This document shows positions 50,832 through 59,495 of a DNA stretch of 59,495 bases, piece after piece. The stretch spans positions 1 to 59,495 of the forward strand of contig DASTNK010000142.1 in the NCBI GenBank assembly GCA_035720945.1. Direction: 5' to 3'. The notes under the pieces are model-generated. The model saw only the letters and a program-made list of their open reading frames with translations. It was not told the DNA's origin and ran no database searches. The position numbers and the translations under genes are program-made. How positions within the stretch are numbered: the first letter of the stretch is position 1; every line of letters begins with the position of its first letter. This stretch comes from SCQX01 sp035720945 (GTDB lineage: Bacteria; Pseudomonadota; Gammaproteobacteria; Burkholderiales; Burkholderiaceae_B).

Positions 50832-51254
50832 ATGCATCATGTCAACGACCAGATTGTCCTCGACGACCGCGATGTCACATTCACCATGATCCGGGCTCAA
50901 GGAGCCGGCGGGCAGAACGTGAACAAAGTGGCCACGGCCGTCCATTTGCGCTTCGACATTTCCGCGTCATCCCTGCCGGACGACTGCAAGGCGGTACTGC
51001 TGGCGCTACGTGACAGGCGGGTATCAGGGGATGGCGTCATCGTCATCAAGGCGCAGTCCTTCCGTACCCAGGAAAAGAACCGCGCCGACGCCATTGAACG
51101 CTTGCTGGCTCTGATACGTGGCGCGTTGAAGCAGCCGGCGCCGCGGAGACCCACGCGCCCGACCCGGGCGTCGCAGCGCCGACGCGCCCGGAACAAGGCA
51201 CGGCAGGGCGAGGTCAAGCGCTTGCGTGCCAAGGTTGCCGAAGCACCGGAATAA
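50832..51254 (+). CDS. arfB: alternative ribosome-rescue factor ArfB (YaeJ)
   Basis: This codon-independent peptidyl-tRNA hydrolase frees ribosomes stalled on mRNAs without a stop codon. It has 140 residues, normal for ArfB. The GGQ motif is in 'RAQGAGGQNVNKVATAVHLR', as in class I release factors. The C-terminus has the long basic tail that enters the empty mRNA channel ('RASQRRRARNKARQGEVKR'). The start at 50832 (MHHVNDQ) is chosen because conserved sequence begins there. It is convergent with the antiporter gene; between them (51292-51303) is the 12-bp palindrome TGAAACGTTTCA. Confidence 0.9.
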   Translation: MHHVNDQIVLDDRDVTFTMIRAQGAGGQNVNKVATAVHLRFDISASSLPDDCKAVLLALRDRRVSGDGVIVIKAQSFRTQEKNRADAIERLLALIRGALKQPAPRRPTRPTRASQRRRARNKARQGEVKRLRAKVAEAPE

Positions 51255-51314
51255 GTGCGTTTATTGCTTCTTGTTCATGGGCTGGCGTCCATGAAACGTT
51301 TCAGGTGAGTGATG

Positions 51315-53147
51315 TCATGCCTGCGCACGCTCACGCTCCGCGTCTGAGTCGGGCTCCTTCAGCATGTCACGGATATCAGCGGCCAGCAGTTCGTTCATGC
51401 GTTCGCTGCTTTCCCGCGTCGCGATGGTGAAGCGTTCCTCGTCACCCCAGACCTCGGCCAGCGCTTCGAACATGTTGACGTCGTGTTTGCGAAACAGCTT
51501 GGCGGCGCGCACAGCCTGCGTGCCTTTGAAACCGAGAACCTTCAATGCCTCGGCACCCAGTGTCAGGCTGGCCTCGAAGGTTTCACGCTCTATGATGTGC
51601 GCGCCTTTGTCGAGCAGGCGGTACGCATGGCGCCGGTCGAATGCGCGCGCCAGCACCTTGAGGTTGGGGAAATTCGCGCGCGCGGTTTCGACCAGTTCCT
51701 CCGCCTGGTCCCGATCATCGATGGCGACCACCAGCAACCGCGCATCGGCGGCACCGGCCGCCTGCAACAGCTCCAGGCGTGTGGCATCACCATAATAGAC
51801 GCGCCGTCCGAAACGGCGGACCAGCTCCACCTGCTCCGCACTGGCTTCGAGCGTGGAGGTCTTGAAGCCGTTGACGATGAGCAGCCGGCCGACGATCTGG
51901 CCGAAACGGCCGAAGCCGGCGATGATGGCGTCGGGACGGCTGTCGAACGCTTCATTCTCCGGCCTCGCCCCGGTGGATGGAGAGAACCCCTGGGTGCACC
52001 ATTTTTGGTACCCCATGATCAACAGTGGTGTCAGCGCCATGGAAATCGCCACGGTGGCTGTCGCCAGCGCCGCGATCTGGCCGGGGATGATGCCCAGCAT
52101 CGCCACCAGGCCCAGCAGGACGAACGCGAATTCGCCACCCTGGGCCAGCGCGGCACCCATCATTGCCGCAGAGCGTTGTTCCATTCCGAATAGCCGGGCC
52201 ATGCCGTAGATCACGACGGCCTTGATGGCCATCAGGCTGACCACGCAAAGCAGCAGTGTGAGAGGTTGTGAAACCAGCAGCCCCAGGTTGATGCCCGCTC
52301 CGACTGAAATAAAGAATAAGCCCAGGAGCAGGGCGCGGAACGGGTCGATGTCGCTTTCGAGCTCGTGCCGGAATTCGCTGTCGGCCAGCACCACCCCGGC
52401 CAGGAACGCACCCAGGGCGGCCGACAGGCCAACCGTGCGCATCAGCGCGTCGACGGCGACAACAAGCAGCAGGGCCGAGGCGGTGAAGATCTCGCGCGAA
52501 CGGGTGTTGGCGATGAAACGGAAGGCCGGGCGGGTGAGATAACGCCCCGCGCTGATGATGAGCAGGACGGCCGCCAACACCGCCAGGCCATGCACCCACT
52601 GTGGTTGCCCCGCGAGCAAGCCGGTGCTGGCGGCTGTTGGCGCGATATGCTCCGCGGCCAGCAGGGGCAGGGCGGCGAACATGGGGATGGTCGACACATC
52701 TTGGAAAAGCAGGATGCCGAACGCTGCGCTGCCGGCCGCGGTGTGCCGCAGGCCCTTTTCCTCAAAGGTTTGCAGCACGATGGCGGTGGAGGACAGTGAC
52801 AGGATCAAGCCCAGGGCGACCGCCGCCTGCCATGATTGGCCCAGCACGAGGCATGCAGCCGCCAGAACCAGCCCGGTGACAGCCATCTGCGCGCCACCCA
52901 GGCCGAAAAACACGCCACGTAGACGCCACAGCATTGAAGGACGCACCTCCATGCCGATCAGGAACAGCATGATGACCACGCCGAATTCAGCGACGTGCAT
53001 GACGCTCGACGTGTTGCCCGCCACGTCCAGCAGTGGACCGATGATGACCCCTGCGACCAGATAACCCAGCACGGACCCCAGCCCCAGCCGTTGGGCGATC
53101 GGAACCGCGACCACCCCGGCGGCGAGGTAGACCAATGCGGTTAGCAA
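51315..53147 (-). CDS. monovalent cation:proton antiporter with RCK domain (KefB/KefC-like, CPA2)
   Basis: This membrane antiporter or channel has at least 610 residues. Residues 1-380 contain 12 or more hydrophobic helices with family motifs 'RLGLGSVLGYLVAGVIIGP', 'FLIGMEVRPSMLWRLRG', 'LSLSSTAIVLQTFEEKGL' and 'FGILLFQDVSTIPMFAAL'. A cytoplasmic RCK/TrkA-N Rossmann domain begins near residue 405 ('AIIAGFGRFGQIVGRLLIVN'). A C-terminal tail follows. KefB/C proteins export potassium when opened by glutathione adducts. The start is odd: only TTG is available at 53147, while conserved residues (I/V-QGPDLL) and a CAGGAG ribosome site lie upstream with an ATC at 53166-53168. Confidence 0.87.
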   Translation of the reverse strand: MLTALVYLAAGVVAVPIAQRLGLGSVLGYLVAGVIIGPLLDVAGNTSSVMHVAEFGVVIMLFLIGMEVRPSMLWRLRGVFFGLGGAQMAVTGLVLAAACLVLGQSWQAAVALGLILSLSSTAIVLQTFEEKGLRHTAAGSAAFGILLFQDVSTIPMFAALPLLAAEHIAPTAASTGLLAGQPQWVHGLAVLAAVLLIISAGRYLTRPAFRFIANTRSREIFTASALLLVVAVDALMRTVGLSAALGAFLAGVVLADSEFRHELESDIDPFRALLLGLFFISVGAGINLGLLVSQPLTLLLCVVSLMAIKAVVIYGMARLFGMEQRSAAMMGAALAQGGEFAFVLLGLVAMLGIIPGQIAALATATVAISMALTPLLIMGYQKWCTQGFSPSTGARPENEAFDSRPDAIIAGFGRFGQIVGRLLIVNGFKTSTLEASAEQVELVRRFGRRVYYGDATRLELLQAAGAADARLLVVAIDDRDQAEELVETARANFPNLKVLARAFDRRHAYRLLDKGAHIIERETFEASLTLGAEALKVLGFKGTQAVRAAKLFRKHDVNMFEALAEVWGDEERFTIATRESSERMNELLAADIRDMLKEPDSDAERERAQA

Positions 53148-53229
53148 GAGATCGGGGCCTTGAACGATGGGGGGCTCCTGAAGGGTGGGTTGGAAGGCTG
53201 TGCCGCCGAGTGCGGCAAGCCGTACCCGG

Positions 53230-53754
53230 CTACCGCGTCAGTTCTGGATTTTCCACGATATCGGGCTCTGTCAGCAACTGCCCGATCACCGCTCCCAGGC
53301 GCAGGTCGTCCATCTGGCCAAAGTGGCGCAGCCGTATGCCGCCGTTGCGGTCGATGACCACCAGGCTGGGCGTGCCTTCGAACCGGTAGGCGCGCATCGT
53401 CATGGGGATTGGGTCGCCATCCTGTGCGGCTTGGTCGATGCCGATGGGAAAACGCAACCGATACTCGTGCGCGAACGCGCGCAGCGCAACGGGAGTCATG
53501 GCGTCATGATGTTCGAACACGGTGTGCAGGCCGATGACCTTCACCTTGTCTTGTGGAAATGCCGCGTGCACGGCGCGAGCCTGGGGAAGTCCGTGGGACA
53601 CGCACCCGGGACAGAGCATCTGGAACGCATGCAGAACCACCACGCTGCCGCGCAACGACTCCAGGGTGATGGGGGTGGGGGTGTTCAACCACTCGCTGAC
53701 CACCCAGGCCGGTGCGAGTTCGCAGGGTATCTTGTCCATGACTCCGACTGTCAT
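53230..53754 (-). CDS. redoxin (thioredoxin-like/AhpC-TSA) family protein
   Basis: This 174-residue thioredoxin-fold protein has the redox motif CPGC in 'AFQMLCPGCVSHGLPQA' and the cis-Pro region 'RFEGTPSLVVIDRNGGIRLR'. There is no signal peptide, so it is probably cytoplasmic, with TlpA- or peroxiredoxin-like chemistry. The start at 53754 (MTVGVMDK) is taken because the longer frame adds residues unlike the family; an ATG 5 codons later is possible. It lies on the same strand as the antiporter and 82 bp upstream of it. A thiol link with a glutathione-gated Kef protein is an attractive guess. Confidence 0.8.
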   Translation of the reverse strand: MTVGVMDKIPCELAPAWVVSEWLNTPTPITLESLRGSVVVLHAFQMLCPGCVSHGLPQARAVHAAFPQDKVKVIGLHTVFEHHDAMTPVALRAFAHEYRLRFPIGIDQAAQDGDPIPMTMRAYRFEGTPSLVVIDRNGGIRLRHFGQMDDLRLGAVIGQLLTEPDIVENPELTR

Positions 53755-53918
53755 TGATTTGTTGAAAACAGGCGTATTGGAAGCGCACAGCAATCATCAT
53801 AGACCTGTCGGTTGGAGCGTGCGGCGGATGCGTTACGGTGCGCTTGGCGATGCCGTATCCACTGTGGCTTCCACGGCTGCGGGTGGGATCGGGCAATGGA
53901 TGTCTGTCGACTTAAGCG

Positions 53919-55076
<1,158 letters not shown>

Positions 55077-55098
55077 GTCAGGTGCCTTGCATCGAAAT

Positions 55099-56784
55099 TC
55101 AGGAATCGCCGCGCGCGGCCCTGAATCGCGTGCCCGCGTAAGTGGCCAGCAACACCAGCCCGGTGGAGATCAGAATCATGACGATTCCCAGGGCTGAAAG
55201 CTTGCCCCACAACCCGTCATCGGCGAAATTCAGGATCTGTACCGCCAGGACCTCGCTCCCGGGGCGCGACAACACGACGGAAACGGTGAGTTCCCGCACG
55301 AACATGGTGGCCATCAGTATCCACGCCGACACGATGCCGGGAACCAGCAACGGCACGATGATGCGGCGCATGGTGGTCAGGGCGCTGGCACCGCACACCT
55401 GCGAGGACTCTTCCAGGTGCGCATGAACCTGCACGAAAGCGCTGGCCAGCGGCCGGACGCCATACGGCAGGTAGGTGGCGATGTAGGCCACCAGCAGGGC
55501 GGTGAGCGATGCATAGAGTGGCGTCTGCACGAAGAACCACATGAAGCCTATGCCGATGACGATGCCTGGAAAAGAAAACGATAGAAAGCTCAGCGATTCC
55601 AGCAGACCGGCGGCGCGCGTGCGTATCTTGACGATGACGTAGGCGATGAAGATGGACAACAGCACGCCCAGCGTGGCGCCGACAATAGCCAGGAAAACGC
55701 TATGGCGCAAGGCCAGCATCGAGGCGGGATCCTGCAGGACTTCGGCCCAATGTTTCCAGCTCATCATGGAGAAGGCATGGGCGCTTGGGACCATGGAGTA
55801 GGGCACGAGCGAGGTGTAGAAGAGTACGGCCACGGGTAGTACGGCCATCAGGAACGACAGCACGCCGATGGCGATGAACAAAGGCGTTCTGGCTCGCTTG
55901 AGATCGATCACCGACGGTCGATAGCCTCGGCCCGAGATCGTGACGAACTTCCCACCTTCGGCGGTCAGGGCGCGGTACAGCACGATGAGGCCGATGGAAG
56001 CAGCCAGCACGCTCATGCCCAGGGCGGCCGCCTTGCCATAGTCGGGTGCGAAACCGGTGGCGATCATCTCGTATAGATAGGTGGCCAGAACGTCGACGCG
56101 CCCCGGCATCCCCAGAACCCGTGGCACCGCATACGACGCCAGGCTGCGCACGATGCCGAGCACGAAAGCCGACAGAATGGCCGGCCGCAGCACGGGCAGG
56201 GTGACGCGAAACAAGGTGCGCCACACACCGGCTCCGCTCACCCGCGACGACTCCTCCAGCGCCACATCGAACGATGCCATCGCGGGCGCGATGATCAAGT
56301 AGGCGATGGGCATGTTCAGCAGCCCCTCGACCAGGATCATGCCTTCCAGGGAATAGATGTTGAACGGTGCGCCGTGCCGGCCCAGCGCGTCTTTGAGAAA
56401 CAAGTTCAACAACCCGTTGGAGGGATTGAGCAGCAGCGCCCAACTGACCGCGAACAGCAGATGCGGGATCATCATGGGCACGATGGACAGCACCGTGAAC
56501 ATCGGCTTGCACGGAATGTTGGTGCGGGTGTTCAGGTAGGCCAGGACCAACGCCAGCAAGGTCGCGAGCAACGTGGAACCCAGCACGAAGATGATTGTGT
56601 TGCCGATCACCTTGAGCAGATACGGATCGGTGTAGGCCGACACATACTTGGCAACGGTGAAGTGTCCGAAAGCCGTCAAGCCCTGCGAAAAACTGCCCAG
56701 CAACAGCATCAGGACGGGGCACAACGTCAGGAGCCCGACGATGACGATGAGGGACCAGGTGAGCCCGGTGCGCGATTGATTCAT
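55099..56784 (-). CDS. ABC transporter permease, FbpB-type double permease
   Basis: This inner-membrane permease has 561 residues and about 12 helices, which is two fused permease units as in FbpB/AfuB iron(III) and aminoethylphosphonate importers. The EAA-type loops that contact the ATPase are 'LEESSRVSGAGVWRTLFRVT' in the first half and 'LEESSQVCGASALTTMRRII' in the second. It follows the ATPase gene by 12 bases and is the third gene of the SBP-ATPase-permease operon. The substrate cannot be decided from the permease. Confidence 0.88.
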   Translation of the reverse strand: MNQSRTGLTWSLIVIVGLLTLCPVLMLLLGSFSQGLTAFGHFTVAKYVSAYTDPYLLKVIGNTIIFVLGSTLLATLLALVLAYLNTRTNIPCKPMFTVLSIVPMMIPHLLFAVSWALLLNPSNGLLNLFLKDALGRHGAPFNIYSLEGMILVEGLLNMPIAYLIIAPAMASFDVALEESSRVSGAGVWRTLFRVTLPVLRPAILSAFVLGIVRSLASYAVPRVLGMPGRVDVLATYLYEMIATGFAPDYGKAAALGMSVLAASIGLIVLYRALTAEGGKFVTISGRGYRPSVIDLKRARTPLFIAIGVLSFLMAVLPVAVLFYTSLVPYSMVPSAHAFSMMSWKHWAEVLQDPASMLALRHSVFLAIVGATLGVLLSIFIAYVIVKIRTRAAGLLESLSFLSFSFPGIVIGIGFMWFFVQTPLYASLTALLVAYIATYLPYGVRPLASAFVQVHAHLEESSQVCGASALTTMRRIIVPLLVPGIVSAWILMATMFVRELTVSVVLSRPGSEVLAVQILNFADDGLWGKLSALGIVMILISTGLVLLATYAGTRFRAARGDS

Positions 56785-56796
56785 GGTGCGCCCGCC

Positions 56797-57939
56797 TCAG
56801 GCCGAGACGAGCAGGCAATGCGCCGGGGTCAGCGCGAAACGAACCATGTCGCCTTGCGCCACCCTGACGCCAGGATCGACGCGAGCCAGCAGCAACTGGT
56901 CGCCCACGCGGACTTCCGCCTCGTAGACTTCGCCCACGAAGTCCAATGTTTCAATGCATCCGCTGATCAGGTTGTGAACCACGTCGGTACCATCCCCGCC
57001 GCCCGTGCTGGCGGTGACGGATCCTTGGTTTGCACCATGGGTTTCATCCGCATTGGTTAACAACAGGAATTCCGGCCGGATGCACAAGGTGGCCTGGGCA
57101 CCCACCGGCAGGTCGCGCTTCTGGCAGCGCATCACGCCAAGTGGCGAGTCGACCACAGTGGCGTCCGCTCTCTGCTCCCGCACCGTGGCGGACACCAGAT
57201 TGGCGCGACCGATGAAGTCCGCGACAAAGCGGTGGTCGGCGTCGAAATAGATTTTCTGAGGGCTGCCGCGTTCGATGATGTGGCCGCCGCGCATGACGGC
57301 GATGGAATCCGACAGCGCCAGCGCTTCGACCCGGTCGTGCGTGACGTACACGGCCGTGATATTCAGTCCGGCCAGGAAATGGCGCAGCTCTTTTCGGGTT
57401 TCTTCCCGCAGCTTGGCGTCGAGGTTGCTGAGCGGTTCGTCGAAAAGAATGACCTTGGGCTCGGCGACGAGGGCGCGTGCCAACGCGACGCGCTGCTGCT
57501 GCCCGCCGGATAGCCGTGTGGCGGACCTGTTTTCGACACCTTCCAGTTGCACGAAGCTCAATGCCTTGGCGACCTTCTCGCGTATGGTGGCGCGCCGCTC
57601 GCCGCGCACCTGCAACGGATACGCCACGTTGTCGAACACAGTCATGTGCGGCCAAATCGCGTAGGTCTGGAACACCATGCCCAGGCCACGTTTTTCCGGC
57701 GGCACGGTGATATTCTTGCTCCGTGACCACATCACCTCGCCGCCGATGCTGATCTCTCCGTCGTCCGGCGTTTCCAGCCCCACAATGCATCGCAGCAAAG
57801 TGGTCTTGCCGCAGCCGCTGGGGCCCAGCAGCGTGAAGATCTGATTGGCGGGGATGGTGAGATCGATCCCATCGAGCGCCCGGACGGATTTACCTTCGGA
57901 TATGTAGTTCTTGACCAGGCCTTCGATGCGGATTTCCAT
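56797..57939 (-). CDS. ABC transporter ATP-binding protein, FbpC/PotA type
   Basis: This ATPase of 380 residues belongs to the iron/spermidine/sulfate-type import family. Walker A is GPSGCGKTT, the signature is 'RLSGGQQQRVALARALVAEP', Walker B is 'VILFDEPLSNLDAKL' and the switch His is in 'AVYVTHDRVEALALSD'. Residues from about 245 form the TOBE regulatory domain ('ANLVSATVRE'...'LCIRPEFLLL'...'LARVDPGVRVAQGD'). It sits between the binding protein and permease genes, with 75 and 12 bases of spacing. Confidence 0.9.
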   Translation of the reverse strand: MEIRIEGLVKNYISEGKSVRALDGIDLTIPANQIFTLLGPSGCGKTTLLRCIVGLETPDDGEISIGGEVMWSRSKNITVPPEKRGLGMVFQTYAIWPHMTVFDNVAYPLQVRGERRATIREKVAKALSFVQLEGVENRSATRLSGGQQQRVALARALVAEPKVILFDEPLSNLDAKLREETRKELRHFLAGLNITAVYVTHDRVEALALSDSIAVMRGGHIIERGSPQKIYFDADHRFVADFIGRANLVSATVREQRADATVVDSPLGVMRCQKRDLPVGAQATLCIRPEFLLLTNADETHGANQGSVTASTGGGDGTDVVHNLISGCIETLDFVGEVYEAEVRVGDQLLLARVDPGVRVAQGDMVRFALTPAHCLLVSA

Positions 57940-58014
57940 GCGTTGCCGTGCGGCGTCGCGCCGCCCTTCTTGAGGTGGATGGGACCCGCGCGGGTGGAGG
58001 CGGGTGCCGAAGGA

Positions 58015-59046
58015 CTATCGGGAACCGAAGATCTTGCCGAACTCGCGACCCCATTTCTCGATTTCTGTGTCTGACAGGTCACGCACAGGCAAGACCTTGA
58101 CCTTGTCTATGCCGTCGATGGCTGGAAACACCCCTGGCGCCAACACGTATTCGCCCACGTTTTTCGCCAGCAGACTCATGGCTTCTTTCGACAACCAGTA
58201 ATCCATGAAAGCACGGGCAGCATCCGGACGTGGCGCCTTGCTGGTGACAGCGATGGCGCGTGGCGTACCCAGCAGCGGTTGGCCGCCGCGCGGGCCCCAA
58301 TCCAGCGGTGCCGGCGCTTTGGTGACGATGTACTTCGGCATGGAGATGCCGATGAGCTTCTCGCCGCTTTCGATCGGTGCCGGGGTCGGGCCGAACGACG
58401 CCACAAACATGGGTTGGTTCGCCGCCAGCCCCTTCACATAGGCCATCCAGTCGGATTCGGACTTGAAGACGAATTCCTTCAGCCCAATGAGCCAGGAAAT
58501 CGTCGACGAATGCGTGGCCGGGTTGGCCATCACGATCTGGCCTTTCCATTTCGCGTCGGCCAGGTCTTCATAGCGCTTGGGGGCATCCGCCCGCTTGACG
58601 TGATCAGTGTTGTACAGGTATGAGACGTACTCGATGCCGAACAAGGTCATGCGCGGGTCTTTCACGGCCCAATCGGGATAGCCCTTGGCCGACGGCGACT
58701 GATAGGCCGCGAGCACGCCTTTTTCCTTCAGCAATTCGAGCATGGGGCGCGGCGCCTGGACGACGTCGGCCAGCAGCTTGCCGGCGTTGAATTCCGTCAG
58801 TACCGTGGGCAGGAATTTGGAGCTGGAAATACGGGTGTACTGGCCCTTGATGCCCGTGGCGGCATCGAAAGCCTTCATGACGGATTCGACCGACGTGATG
58901 TTGGCGTAGAACACTGCCTTGCCTTCGGCCTTGGCTTTTGCCGAAACGGCTTCCGCCAGAGAAACGGATGGCAGGGCGCCCGCCAGTCCGGCGACGCCGG
59001 CCGCGCCAGCCAGTTTCAGGAATTCCCGACGATCAAATGCGTTCAT
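58015..59046 (-). CDS. ABC transporter substrate-binding protein, FbpA-like, Tat-exported
   Basis: This periplasmic binding protein has 343 residues. The N-terminus carries a twin-arginine signal ('DRREFLKLAGAAGVAGLAG') with cleavage probably after residue 31. The mature part is of the FbpA/IdiA-like family 1 solute-binding type: 'EGKAVFYANITSVESVMKAF', 'GQYTRISSSKFLPTVLTEF', 'DLADAKWKGQIVMANPA' and 'ISMPKYIVTKAPAPLDW'. FbpA tyrosine pairs that bind iron are not evident, so iron is not assured; organic anions or phosphonates are possible. GGAGA lies about ten bases before the ATG. First gene of the operon. Confidence 0.87.
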   Translation of the reverse strand: MNAFDRREFLKLAGAAGVAGLAGALPSVSLAEAVSAKAKAEGKAVFYANITSVESVMKAFDAATGIKGQYTRISSSKFLPTVLTEFNAGKLLADVVQAPRPMLELLKEKGVLAAYQSPSAKGYPDWAVKDPRMTLFGIEYVSYLYNTDHVKRADAPKRYEDLADAKWKGQIVMANPATHSSTISWLIGLKEFVFKSESDWMAYVKGLAANQPMFVASFGPTPAPIESGEKLIGISMPKYIVTKAPAPLDWGPRGGQPLLGTPRAIAVTSKAPRPDAARAFMDYWLSKEAMSLLAKNVGEYVLAPGVFPAIDGIDKVKVLPVRDLSDTEIEKWGREFGKIFGSR

Positions 59047-59178
59047 TGTGAGTCTCCGGTTTGTATTCGTGCTTTCGGGTCATGGCTTGGTTCCCGTGTG
59101 CGATGCTCGCGCCGCGTCGTTCTGTTGTCGCGTGGGACCAGGCCAGCCGCAGTCGTGCCGCAAGGCAGCGATGCCGCA

Positions 59179-59207
59179 ATGATAGCAGTCCACATCGTCG
59201 TTGGTAA
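59179..59207 (-). promoter_or_regulatory. predicted promoter of the FbpA-type importer operon
   Basis: On the minus strand, TTACCA (59207-59202) and TATCAT (59184-59179) are separated by exactly 17 bases. They lie about 135 bases upstream of the binding-protein start at 59046. The -35 is weak and the -10 is fair. The rest of the divergent intergenic region (59047-59407, about 360 bp) shows only short, conflicting frames and nothing else I recognise. Confidence 0.4.
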
Positions 59208-59407
59208 CGGCTGGTCACACAATTGCGCTTGTGGCCGGACATGTGTATTTCGCACACTAGGCAGGTGCGCGGTTCATCCATCGCCCCCGAATCCTGGCCG
59301 CGCAGGCGTTCGACGGCACAGCCCGTGGCGCCGCGAGGCTTCGCGAACCGGCGGAGCGGGGAAGGCAGCTTCTCCTTCGAGGGCATTCAATGGAAAGGAG
59401 CCTTTCA

Positions 59408-59495
59408 ATGCGGACATTATTTCAATCCACCAGGCACGCCCTGCTCGCGGCCGGCTTGGCCGCCGGACTGTTCGCCGCCAGCGGCGCGGCGGGTG
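59408..59495 (+). CDS. exported protein, 5' part only (cut by window edge)
   Basis: An ATG at 59408 opens a frame that runs off the right end after 29 codons. It has a strong ribosome site GGAAAGGAG (59392-59400). The residues 'MRTLFQSTRHALLAAGLAAG' continued by 'LFAASGAAG' form a clear signal peptide: basic start, hydrophobic core, small residues at the end. Only the signal is visible, so the product cannot be named. A periplasmic binding protein or outer-membrane protein is plausible. Confidence 0.65.
   Translation, partial: MRTLFQSTRHALLAAGLAAGLFAASGAAG

Noticed and set aside
51292..51303. Perfect 12-bp palindrome TGAAACGTTTCA between arfB and the antiporter gene
   Set aside because: It lies between convergent stops and has no T-run or matching second site, so neither terminator nor operator can be supported.
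55099..59046. Ferric iron uptake system FbpABC named as such
   Set aside because: Architecture fits, but the iron-binding tyrosine pattern of FbpA was not evident, so no gene symbols were assigned.

Overview
The window is high-GC, densely packed chromosomal DNA. Its gene content (livHMGF, ugpB, an fbp-type importer, an enuR/eut/doe ectoine cluster) and the look of its proteins suggest a betaproteobacterium of the order Burkholderiales, most likely family Alcaligenaceae (relatives of Bordetella and Achromobacter). That placement is an inference from protein resemblance. I saw no rRNA, tRNA, CRISPR array, transposase or phage structural gene.

Layout. (1) 1-10.6 kb is housekeeping and transport: ugpB at the left edge, divergent proC, a livHMGF branched-chain amino acid ABC operon without its binding protein, a glutathione S-transferase, an S9 peptidase and a D-2-hydroxyacid dehydrogenase. 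(2) 10.5-20.9 kb is an ectoine/5-hydroxyectoine catabolic island. A MocR-type regulator (enuR) reads into eutB-eutC-doeA-doeB-doeX, then doeC-doeD. A 5'-truncated MFS gene marks its left border and a strong hairpin its right border. No ectoine importer is present. (3) 21-24.5 kb holds epd-fumC, a frameshifted PRC-barrel pseudogene, a glycine-zipper lipoprotein gene and a small remnant of the 3' end of rpoN. (4) 24.8-40.1 kb is the most striking part, a tightly packed run of nine genes. A GH94 phosphorylase resembling the C-terminal part of cyclic beta-1,2-glucan synthase comes first, then gnd, zwf, a HAD phosphatase, tal, pgi, tkt and pgm, and last a glycoamylase-family (GH144/GH189-like) protein resembling the middle part of the same synthase. 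The glucosyltransferase (GT84) part of the synthase is absent. (5) 40.1-49.1 kb carries a small orphan gene with a strong promoter/operator, acylphosphatase, and a group of poorly characterised membrane or exported proteins (propeller-like, ankyrin, WG repeats). (6) 49.1-59.5 kb carries a DHA2-type MFS exporter, arfB, a Kef-type cation/proton antiporter, a redoxin, a membrane metallophosphoesterase and an fbpABC-type importer operon. A partial exported-protein gene sits at the right edge.

How the genes may work together. Region 4 reads as a self-contained route. The glycoamylase-type enzyme would cut or transfer a glucan, GH94 would release glucose-1-phosphate, Pgm would make glucose-6-phosphate, and Zwf/Gnd with Tal, Tkt and Pgi would run a cyclic oxidative pentose phosphate pathway. 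Neither large carbohydrate enzyme shows a signal peptide, so the glucan would be intracellular. Region 2 converts hydroxyectoine and ectoine to aspartate. FumC and Epd lie between the two, so carbon from one osmolyte and from a probable glucan enters central metabolism from adjacent clusters. This link is inferred from gene order, not shown.
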